Positions 46,872-56,782 of a DNA stretch of 64,000 nt are shown piece by piece. Below the pieces are notes generated by a model. The model made no database searches and was not told the DNA's origin. It was given only the letters and a program-made list of their open reading frames with translations. Source of the DNA: Prinsepia uniflora (taxonomy: Eukaryota; Streptophyta; Magnoliopsida; Rosales; Rosaceae); assembly GCA_032719365.1 (NCBI GenBank), contig CM064866.1, forward strand, positions 73,853,028-73,917,027, written 5' to 3'. How positions within the stretch are numbered: position 1 is the first letter of the stretch; every line of letters begins with the position of its first letter. The translations under genes were made by a program, and so were the position numbers.

Positions 46872-47340
46872 TAGAATATTTCAATAGCTTGACGACAAAC
46901 ATGTGTATATACCTCCAATAATCAAACTCGACATCTATCCAAACAATTTAAAGGGAATAATACATAAAATAATATAACTTGAACTCTCTAAACATCATTA
47001 ATTTCATTACTACACAAACAACTAATTAATCTTTGCGATCCCACAAAAGGGAAAACCTAAAACATTTTTTATTATTAAAAAATATGAAATTTCAGTAATA
47101 GAACACACACACACACATATATATATATATATGAAATAAAGACAAGTTAGAATATTTCAATAGCTTGACGACAAACATGTGTATATAACTCCAATAATCA
47201 AACTCGACATCTATCCAAACAATTTAAAGGGAATAATACATAAAATAATATAACTTGAACTCCCTAAGCATCATTAATTTCATTACTACGTAAACAACTA
47301 ATTAATCTTTGCGATCCCACAAAAAGGAAAACCTAACACA
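46508..47340. repeat. Three tandem copies of a ~280-bp unit
   Basis: Units at about 46508-46768, 46769-47056 and 47057-47340 share the same order of phrases: AAACATTTTTT, AAATTTCAGTAAT, (CA)/(TA) tract, TAGAATATTTCAA, GACGACAAA, CTCCAATAATCAAACTCG, AAAGGGAATA, and TCTTTGCGATCCCAC. Units 2 and 3 are more alike than unit 1. No coding function is apparent. Confidence 0.85.
46816..46871. repeat. Compound (AC)n(AT)n(GT)n palindrome
   Basis: (AC)8, about (AT)13 and (GT)7 form one continuous inverted repeat of 56 bp, able to extrude a cruciform. It lies in the middle tandem unit; neighbouring units have only the CA and TA parts. Confidence 0.9.
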
Positions 47341-47504
47341 ACCAACTTGATATAACAGTCTATAGACTTATTTGCACAAAACAAACTAAAAAGAATAAAA
47401 AAAAATGAATAACCCAACAAAATGCACAAATGAGTCACTTACACCTTTGTCGCAACCCATCACTATTGATATCGCCTTCTCAGCAGGATTTTGAAGACAA
47501 CGAG

Positions 47505-47780
47505 GAATACCATCCACCACCATATCATAGATGCTCCAATCCACCTTGATTGACACCACCACCACCACCACCAATGGAGGACTACATCGCTCGATCACAA
47601 CCCACTGGGCTACATCAAGAGCAAAAACAATATATGTGAAGGTGAATCAGACTCCTGATCGTAGACAACAATTTCACCCACAACTTGACCCATCGGAACG
47701 TTGAAACTTCTGACTATGATTGACAACATGATGGTGGAACGAGAAAAGGAAGCCCAAAGACTAAGAAATTTCATTGACTA
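47505..47780. repeat. Dispersed repeat, copy 2 (pairs with 43160-43440)
   Basis: This is a second copy of the ~280-bp sequence described at 43160. On the minus strand a frame at 47386-47598 includes VVVVVV from a (CCA)n tract and a plausible but unrecognised stretch (DGIPRCLQNPAEKAISIVMG). It may be a remnant of an exon, but no family is recognised. Confidence 0.55.
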
Positions 47781-48423
47781 TGATTGTCAATGTTTGTCTC
47801 CCATGAATCAGATGGACATAAGAAAAATTCATCTAGAATTATGAAGGCAAAACTAACCAGCAAGAAAAACCAAATTATGCATATGCTTTCAGCTTTCCAT
47901 GTACTCAAATCCAACCCAAGTTTTGGAATATGGATGTAGTAGGCAAGTAACCAACGAGATAAAACTATCTGATAATATTGGAAAACAAAGACACACCCAA
48001 ATACAAAAACAAGTGAATCCAATTCAAACGTGTATGGACATTCTTTCCATTAAATTTTTCAACGATTTCTATTAAGAATAAGAGTAAAGTTTTCATATTA
48101 TGTGTGTTTTTATAACAAAAATCGTTGAAAATTTTAACAGAAAAACTGTTCTTGCACGTTTAAAAATAGACCAAGAATGCCTATTACTAATATCAAGCTA
48201 AAAAAATATTGTTAAAAAACTTAAAATTAATGTAAAGTCTATTTTTCTTATTTTATCAATATATCTAATTCCTATTTATTTTTTATTTTTATCAAAATGT
48301 AAATATATCTTGTTTAGTTTTTTTTTTAATAAAAATTAGCTTGTTCAACAATTTTTTCTTTACTAGTTAGTATATTCATTCTCTCCAATTCAAAAGCTCA
48401 TATATATATATATATATATACAT

Positions 48424-48893
48424 ACATAAAACATGTACCTTCTTCTAAATGAATGGAAAGAAAAGCACCAAGATGTGCAAGTTTACGACCAACTTCCTCT
48501 CGTAGTATCCTACGAATCGATGTTGAAGAAAAGCAGATTCTGCTTATGCCCTAGCGGGTACGAGGTGGCAAGCTCGAGGTTCGTGGAGGCGTTATATGCA
48601 GAGTGCATTTCAGTGTTGATTTCCGACGGCTATGTTCCGCCGTTTAGTGATGTTCTTGAGTGGAAGTCGTTTTCTGTTAAAATACAAGTGAATGACATAC
48701 CACAAACATCAAAAGGATATCCATGGGAATATCACAAAATCAGTGCTTGAGAATGCATAAAAAAGTGAAACTTGTGAAGAGGCATTTTGTGGTGAATGGA
48801 CCCTCCAAGAGATTTGATGTTATCAATATGATTCTTCACTCTATTTGGCTCAGGAGATTGAATGTCCACATTGAGAAAGATCAACTTGAATGA
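48424..48893 (+). pseudogene. GT47 (exostosin-family) glycosyltransferase C-terminal fragment, frameshifted
   Basis: The frame from about 48433 encodes the C-terminal half of a plant exostosin-like glycosyltransferase: SRFCLCPSGYEVAS, then ISVLISDGYVPPFSDVLEWKSF. Around 48705 a one-base shift occurs. The homology continues in the next frame (RHFVVNG, KRFDVINMILHSIWLRRLN) to the TGA at 48891-48893. Plant relatives are Golgi type II membrane enzymes acting on cell-wall or proteoglycan glycans. The N-terminal membrane anchor and front of the catalytic domain are absent. The fragment follows a (TA)n tract with no promoter seen. It is a decayed last exon or a duplicated fragment, not a working gene. 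Confidence 0.8.
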
Positions 48894-49659
48894 AAGCAGC
48901 TTATTTTCTTTCTAAATGAGCAATGACGGTTCCTTAATCCGAATTTTGAATCAACTGTTCTAATTTTATTTTTTTAGTGATCTATTGTTCTCACGTAATT
49001 GAGGAGCTAATTTTGATGTTGATGCGTTGGCTTCAAAGGAACATTTGCTGGAGGCACTAAAATTAGGGTTCATCAAACTCCTCCCTCTGCTTCTAATATG
49101 GTTTGTTTTGATACTTGAATTTAGGTTGTCTGAGAGGTATTTTCTTGTAATTTCCTTTCTTATTTTGAAAAAAAAAATTAAGGAATGAAATTTGGTTAGA
49201 AGGGCAATGGCCTTCCCAGCCCTCTGTTGAGCCCTGTCACTGTAATGCGGATAAATAGCTGAATGAAGTGGATCGGAACGTCCAATAATGGAGGACAATA
49301 TAGAAACAAACGTTTAGCATAGACTCCAAAAAATCTATAAGCAGATGAGAATGAAAGACTTTTCTTACATTTTTGTTAAAATTTCAAAAAATCAACTGAA
49401 AAGTGCAATGGAAAATATTTTAAGGTCTCAAGCTCCTCCCATAAAAGTTGAAGGTGCTCACATGCATCTTCAGACATATCTATACATTTTGAAGTCTTCA
49501 AAAAGAGAAAAACTAATATAAATAAGAAGTAGGTGCAGAGGAGGAGGCATTGGCGGAAAGATCGGAGGTTGAGTGAGTTGGATGGAAAAAAAAAATTATT
49601 TTTATTTTTTTCAAATCTAATGAAATTTTAGGATGAGAGGTGTTATTTGGGTGAAATTT
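48894..49659. other. Intergenic stretch before solo LTR K, no gene seen
   Basis: The AT-rich sequence shows no family motif; the minus-strand open frame at 48966-49298 has no recognisable signature. It ends with the target copy TGGTA (49660-49664). Confidence 0.6.
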
Positions 49660-51529
49660 TGGTATGTAACGACTCGGAAATCCGAAAAAGGAAAATTTGG
49701 AAAAATTGGAAAGAAATGAAGATTTTGCCCCTGGTTATAAGGGTCAAAAGTTGACTTTTTTATCGGGACCTTATTTGGACTTTCCGGAAGTACCGTTGGA
49801 TAGGTCTCGAGACTATGAACCCGTAGATAGACGGCACACATCAATCGGAGTTCGGACGTGAAAGTTATGGGTCTAGAATTGTGAGGGGTATTTTGGTAAT
49901 TATGTGTGCAGGGGTAAAATGGTAATTTGATTAGTCCTGGCTAATTCAGCCATATTAATGATGTGTTAAACTGAGTTGAGGACACCTGTGCACGCTAAAT
50001 TGGATGAGATTTGGCCACCTGGTGACATCTGTCACCACACTTGACAGATTGGTGGTATGAATTGAATCCTCATGCCTAATTTAAACGGTTTGTGAGGAGA
50101 GGGAAAAACAGACAAAATATCACTGTCTGGTTGATCTTCCCAGCAACCAAAACCAATTGAGAACCTGATGCAATTGAGAGTGAAATCGTGAGGAAATATA
50201 GAAAAGAAAACGGGAAGAAAACCCCATAGAAACCGAACCCAAAACCCATGAAAATTCGAATTGATTAAATTTCGAATTTGAAACTAGGGACCACGATTGT
50301 TGTAATTGATCTTGAATTCAGCTTCTGGGATTGAGGCGAGTCGAACCCATTTAAACTTGAAGGAAATTGGAGTCGTTTTGGACTAGAATAGAGAAGGGGA
50401 AGACTTTGGATTTTCGAGCTTGAGTCGAGGAATTGGAGACATGGAACTATGAAATTGAACTTGAAAATATGTTTATTAGGATCCCATGAAGCTTCCTGAT
50501 GCACCAATTGAAAGAAAACACTGAGAATTGATAGAGATTGAGGGATGAACAGTGCCTGCGACGGAAAGGAAGTCATGAAGTCTAATTCGATTGGATTGAG
50601 GTAAGTGTTTATGTAATTGGGTTTACAGAACCTTAATTGGATCCATAACGATGCTAATGGACGGTTCAATTGTCGAAATTGATGCAGAATTGATAGGAAT
50701 CGAATCGGGTCTGTTCGCGGGTTGTAGGATCCGTTTATCAGATAAACGGGTAAGGACAATGCACTGTAGCAAGCGCGTGGGTTTCACGCGCAGCCACTCA
50801 CGGCAGCGCGTGAGGGCGCGTGGACACGATTACCGATGTGAGACCAACATGACTTTTGTTCTATACAATGTAACGAACATTTTAGCGTTGGTTTCGAGTC
50901 AATCGGACACCGTTTCGATATTGTTTCGAGGGTACAAAGGTTTATGTTACGTTTTGAATTCGTAATTAATTCCCGAAAAATTATGGGAAATTAATATGAT
51001 GTTAATTAAGTCACTAATGACCCTTAATGATGAATTTGGGCAGGACTTGGAATTCCTGGAAGATGTCAGAAATTACGGAAACACGTTCAACTCAAAAAAC
51101 GAGCGGTTTGGACGGTGTGTGAGTGGACGTTTGTTTTATAAACTGATATGCTTGCATAGTTAAATGTTTTACATGATTTATGGCATGATTTGATTTGCAA
51201 TGATTGCATGATTTGATACGATTATTTACGGGATTTAATGATTATTTTAATCAGTGTTTTGGGCACGTTTTTCGAGGAACTGTGAAATTGTTGTTTTGGG
51301 CGAAGGCCCGTGATTTGAGATTGGTTTTGACTTGGATTGTGAGTTAAAGATGATTTTATGGAATTAAATGATTTTCGGATATGATTTTACAGATTTGCGT
51401 ACATTGAATTATTTAATGATTTTACGGATTTACGAGAAATGAGATTTGGGCTGAGACCCCATGATAAATGGTGTTGACGTGATTTTAATGATGATTTTGA
51501 AATAAAACTTTTGATTGGATTTATGTTCA

Positions 51530-51740
51530 GTGCCCCAAGATGTGTAATTCATGGGTAGGCTTCGGATGTATAATTCCCTGAGGGACTCCGGATGCGTAAT
51601 TTCGGGAGGGACCGGATGTGTAATTCCCGGTGAGACTGGATGTGTTATTCCCAACAGGGCTGGATGTGTAATTCCCAGCAGGATGATAACTCTGGATGTG
51701 TAATTCCCAGAGGACCCTCATATGTGTAATTCCCAGTTAC
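51530..51740 (+). repeat. GGATGTGTAATTCCC repeat array in LTR K
   Basis: About eight units of 20-30 bp have the form GGATGTGTAATTCCCAG plus a short variable tail (GAGG, CAGG). The flanking G-rich tail and the CCC could pair. It occupies the same part of the LTR as the different arrays in G, D, F and J. Confidence 0.78.
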
Positions 51741-52105
51741 ATACTTTATTGTATGATAAAATGGTTTTATAAAATTATGCATATGTGTGGCTTAAGGGCT
51801 GGGCTGTGATACTTTTCATGTGATTTGGCTTGGAAGCCGGTAATTCATGTGTTTGATTCTATGCATGCATGATTTGATAAACTGGAGGGTAAATGTTATA
51901 TTTTGAAATGTATTTTTAAATGATATTATTTTTGTCCACTCACACCTTTCCTATTTTGATGACCCTACAAGCCATGACACGACGTTCAGGGCTGATCGAG
52001 AGGTGGAGGTATGAGCGGAAATCAGTGCAGTTATCCCTTGTCTGACAGATACTGAAGGGTAGTTTCGGGACTTCAATTGACTTGTTAGACGAAAGTAGGA
52101 CCGGG

Positions 52106-55103
52106 TGTCAGGACCCACCCCGGTTTCACCCCGAAACCCGAGGTAAATCCTGCTCCCGTCCGACAACCCAACAGTAACCCGTCAGACGCAGGAGAAAAAC
52201 CTCAATACCATATCCCGAAGTTAAAGTTCACAGAGCATAGATACAAGTACAACAACTAAAAGTGATAATAATTACACGCACGCGGAAGAAAAAGGTAAAC
52301 ACTCCGGGATCCCTCACGGTATTTCTATGCCTCAGACGCTGCCTCGACGTCCAGACCCCGCGCTATCTCCACGACCTGGAGGGCAAGTTAAAACACAACA
52401 TGTGAGTGGACCAGAAAGTGTAAAATGTTCAAAACCATTTTATAAGAAAACCGAGTTTTACCCTCCGTTTTGAAACCACATGCATAACCAATAGTTCTGA
52501 ACACAGTTATAAATCAATTATCATAAAACATCATAAGAAACAGAAACACTATAAAACAGTTATAGAAACCATAACATATGCCCGATCAAACCTGCTGGAC
52601 CTATCCGAGTCTTTAAACTCCCGAGTCTTTAAACTCAATCCAGGCCTTAATCATATCCGAGTCTTTAAACTCCCGAGTCTTTAAACTCAAGGCCTACGGG
52701 GGAAAATCAATATATATCCGAGTCTTTAAACTCCCGAGTCTTTAAACTCAATCCGGGTCTTTAAACCCAATCCGGCCGGTCCCCCGTCCAATATATCCGG
52801 GTCTTTAAACCCAATATCCAGATCCAGCAAATCCAATCTCAAAATCATTTGAAAACCATTTACCAATCCATATCCAAACCCGAATCCGAAATCACTGGTC
52901 TGATGCCCTTCTGGCATTCAGAACCATCATTCCGAACCCAAATCCGGAAAATATCCATTTTCATACCAAAACCCCATGTAATCACAAATCACATTTCATA
53001 ACCCATTTATCATTATTAGAAAACCTTTATCGGTGGAAATCCCCAAATGTGGCATCAAAATCCGAAAACCAACATTTTCTCGAAAACCGTGTCAAAACCG
53101 TCTTTTTTCGAAAAACGTGCAAACACATAAAATCATCACTTCATATTCAATAAACATAGATTCATAAGTAAAACCATAAAATACGTATATAAAACAGTTA
53201 TGCATGCTCGAGTTTAAGGAAAGGGTCCACTCACATACCGAGCCCTACTCGCGTCCTGAACGTCTAGCCCGATCCACGGCTTCCTCGGGAAATCCCGATC
53301 CTGTCAATCACCGTCAAAATACGTCACTAATACGTCTATAATCAATCACCTAGATTTCCTCAAAAGTCCCCGAATCAAAACCCGAAAAACCCGGGACCCT
53401 AAACATTCACCCTCGCGGAACTAAACGCATACGACGTCCGATTAACCCGAAACCAACTCCATTGAACTCACCATGACTCCTAGACCAAAATCCATGTTGA
53501 CCGTTTTCCCATCCGCCGCCGCACGCGCCCCCACGCGCCGCCCAAAGTGGCTGCGCGTGGCCCTCACGCGCTGCTACAGTACCACCTCCTTCCTCGATCA
53601 AACCCGGTTCAGTACAGTGGTCTGCACTCAGACCGGCGTACCTGGTTCTTCCTCTTCCGTCAACCAAAACGGTTCCTTTCTTCACCAACAGCATCGTCCA
53701 GGCCAACCCTATCGATTCCCCAACTCCATTCACCTCGACACTGTCCCAATCCCCTCGACTGAACTCAAAACCAGACAGCCCTTCGACCCCTGTTTCACGA
53801 CTCCTCGACTCCAGCCACCTCCCGTCATGGTGGTGACACCAGACGGTCCCTAAGACCTCACAGAACCCAGACCAACCTTCCTATACCGTCGACTCACCCC
53901 CAAACTCGTCGACTTACCGTTCGAAGTTCACTGCCGAAACAGGGTAAAAGAGACCCATCTTCGACTGAGCTCCGCCGTGTACGGCCCCGTCACGGCGACC
54001 ACCCTAATCGACACCTAGGACCTCCCTGATCACTACCCTAACCTCTAATCCTCTCGACTCTCAGCCCAGAGTCACGACTTTCCAAATGAAATCCCACGGG
54101 AAAACAGAGCAGGAAGACTTACCCTTCGATTGCAGCTCCGCCGTGCGTACCGCCGCCCACCACTGTGGTCGTTAGACTCCCTGCAACCTCCTCAGCCTCT
54201 CCTTGTCTTGGTTTGATCCGCCTCACGGCGTAGCCACCGCCAAACGTTCACGGCCTCCCTGTTTCCCCCAATTCTTCTCCTCACCTCCGCCGTGCCGCCG
54301 TGCACGATTGCACCGCCAAAACACGACCAGCAGCTCCTCCTTGCTTCACTGTCACTCTCACAACTCACCAGTCACTCACCCTTGCACCCAGATCGGTCGA
54401 TTTCCCCTCAAGCTCTCACTCTGTTTCTCTGTGTATCGAAGGACTGCACGGTTGCACGAGTGCACCCCAATTATTTGGGACCGTGTACACACAGAAGAAC
54501 CCCCCAGAACCCACTACACAATTGCCATGTGTCACAATCCAATCCATCCTTATCTCACCTGATTAACTCCAGCCGTCCATTCCTTCTCTCTCTGCACAAA
54601 TCCCCATAAACCCAAAAAGACTAAAATACCCTTCTGTTTAACACATTTTTACGGTTTTACCGAAACTTTCTAGACCCGTAACTCTCGCCTCGTAAGTCCG
54701 ATGAACACGTGCCGCCTGTCATCGAACTCAGGACGACAAGAACTATCTAACCATCCTAGGTCAACCTACCAAAACTCGATTATACGAAAAGTCAACTATT
54801 CCCCCTACTTTACCCAAATTACGGTTAAGCCCTCAGCCTTCCGAACATCACAACTTCCTCCTCGGATGTCGGAATCGGGCGTGCCACCAGCCTAAGGATT
54901 CGTGACAACCTCAACTACGTTCCGGTCACTGGTCAATCCCCAATTGACCACCCGAAATAAAAATCAACATTTTTGCCCAAAGCAGGGGGCAAAATCGTCA
55001 TTCTAGGTTCCCGGACCCCTCGGGACCACCTAACCCCTGATTAACCTTACTAATCACACCTTAATCACTCTACTAATCCCAATTCTCGGGACGGGTTGTT
55101 ACA
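52106..55103 (-). repeat. Left (3') LTR of element J
   Basis: It runs TGTCAGGACCC to CGGGTTGTTACA. It contains the CGAGTCTTTAAACTC array (52595-52812), with one unit more than the right LTR. It also has the CGCG block near 53518-53572. Inside, the open frames at 53473-53853 and 54203-54562 are repeated in the right LTR; they are Pro/Ser/His-rich with no family signature and are treated as LTR noise. Confidence 0.88.
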
Positions 55104-55571
55104 ATCTACCCACCTAAAAAGAATTTCGTCCCCGAAATTCCACAGCTAGTCCCCGACACCTAGGGTCTCCTAAGGAACAACCTCTCCTAGGTTTCCTGTC
55201 TATCATCTCCACCTTGGGTATTTCACTCCATCCCCAACTACTGTTACCACAGCCAACCCTAGCTATGTAACAACTACATGGTGTACGCAAGGGAAACTCT
55301 ATGAACAGAAAACAAAGGTATTATACAATACCTCATGTCACAATACCCGACAGAAGTCATAGAGTACATCCTCGTATACAACCACCCATCTCCCTCGGCT
55401 ACTACTCCGGCCACGGTCGGACTAACTTCACAAAGTCCTAAAGGCAACTCTAGCTTGTGGGTTCTCTCCTTCCATAGGCTCAGATCGATCAATTATAGTC
55501 ACTCCTTTCCTATACTTCCCGTCAACCTGCTACGGAACTTACTGTACACTCCAAGTCCTCTAGGAAAACTC
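55104..55571 (-). other. Element J 3' internal region and polypurine tract
   Basis: The reverse strand of 55104-55130 reads GAATTCTTTTTAGGTGGG-type sequence before the LTR, with AGGTGGGTAGAT as the purine tract. The rest, to the gag stop, is non-coding. The pol genes would normally lie here and are missing. Confidence 0.7.
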
Positions 55572-56675
55572 CTAGACTCTACCCCGAAATCCAAAAACCA
55601 AACCAACAGAACAACCAAAAGTGAAACAAGTACCTGTCTCCGTATCTGGTGTCGACTGACCCTCCTGCTGAGTCATCGAGAACACCCGGGCCTGAGATCC
55701 TGACGCTCTACCACGTCCCCTCGAACTACTCGTGGCTGTGCCACCACCTCCTCTAGTGCCCGCTGTCCCTGATGCTGTACTCTGTCCGGACTCCGCTACT
55801 CCTCTGCCTACACCACCTTCCTGTGGCAACAGTGGACACTCACGTCGAAAATGACCTCGCTCCCCGCAGTAGAAACACACATTCCAGCCTGGTCCACTGC
55901 TCGGTCTCCCCGTAGACGCTACCGACGTCGCACTCGCTTGCGGAGTCGACGGTGCTCGGTAACCCCAAAATCCTGAACTCTGGGCACTACCAGGCCTACC
56001 AAAACGATCATCGCCCAACGAGGACGATCCACCGAAGTTACCTCTTTTCGGTGTCCGCTGGCTCGAAGCTCCAGGAATAGAAGGTTCCCGGCGTCGCACC
56101 GGCAAACTAGCCTCCACTCGCACTGCAGCATCCGACAAGTCTCGAAGGGTAGCAAAAGATCCAGCTGTCACTACGGCTCGAATCTCACCTCGCAAACCCA
56201 ACTCAAACCTACGGCACTTCTCGGCTTCAGTGGCCACAAAAGCAGGAGCAAACCGAGACAACATCTGGAACTTCCGTTCATACTCTGCCACTGTCATATT
56301 CCCCTGCTGGAGATGCAAAAACTCTGCCTCCTTGGCATCCCGGAAAGAACGAGGATAATACTGCTCCAGAAACCGTTCCCTGAACGTCTCCCAGGTCACA
56401 CTATGGACATCCCAGCCAGACAACTCGAGGGTATACCACCACTCGTACGCCGCACCATCCAGTAAAAAGGTAGCCAGCAACACTCGCTCCTCCGGCGGAC
56501 AATGCATCACCGCAAAAATCCGCTCAAGTCGGGTAATCCACCTCTGGGCTTCCTCAGGATCAGCCCCACCACTAAAAGTAGTAGCCCCGAGCCGCTGGGC
56601 TCGCTCAATCGTAGTACTCTCTGTCTCTCTGGCTACTTCTTCAGGTTGTGGAGAGGGTCTACGTCTCGGAGGCAT
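55572..56675 (-). CDS. gag: Gypsy-type Gag polyprotein (element J)
   Basis: A 367-residue Gag, intact from ATG 56675 (MPPRRRPSPQ). The open frame extends upstream through the primer site into the LTR, but those residues lack Gag features, so this start is preferred. Residues about 35-185 form the retrotransposon gag domain (EAQRWITRLERIFAVM, LLDGAAYEWW, FLEQYYP). Residues 267-280 are a CX2CX4HX4C zinc knuckle (CFYCGERGHFRREC), which binds element RNA. A Gly/Ser/Arg-rich tail follows. The ARVFSMTQQEGQ motif that usually precedes the protease is present; the frame then leaves homology, marking the pol deletion. Gag would assemble cytoplasmic particles. Proteases and enzymes would have to come from elsewhere. 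Confidence 0.88.
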   Translation of the reverse strand: MPPRRRPSPQPEEVARETESTTIERAQRLGATTFSGGADPEEAQRWITRLERIFAVMHCPPEERVLLATFLLDGAAYEWWYTLELSGWDVHSVTWETFRERFLEQYYPRSFRDAKEAEFLHLQQGNMTVAEYERKFQMLSRFAPAFVATEAEKCRRFELGLRGEIRAVVTAGSFATLRDLSDAAVRVEASLPVRRREPSIPGASSQRTPKRGNFGGSSSLGDDRFGRPGSAQSSGFWGYRAPSTPQASATSVASTGRPSSGPGWNVCFYCGERGHFRRECPLLPQEGGVGRGVAESGQSTASGTAGTRGGGGTATSSSRGRGRASGSQARVFSMTQQEGQSTPDTETGTCFTFGCSVGLVFGFRGRV

Positions 56676-56768
56676 CGTCAACCGCACGCTGAAAGAGGCA
56701 TAGAAGTAGTCAAACAACTGAAACACAACCTCACAAACCAACAGACCCAACAAACTCGACAAACTTAT

Positions 56769-56780
56769 GCTCTGATACCA
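56769..56780 (-). promoter_or_regulatory. Primer-binding site of element J (tRNA-iMet)
   Basis: The reverse strand reads TGGTATCAGAGC, two bases inside the right LTR. Confidence 0.92.
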
Positions 56781-56782
56781 AT

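Noticed and set aside
53473..54609. Overlapping open frames of 71-126 codons in J's left LTR, repeated in the right LTR
   Set aside because: They lie wholly in the LTR, are Pro/Ser/His-rich in several frames, and show no family motif; two-copy conservation comes from the young LTR pair.
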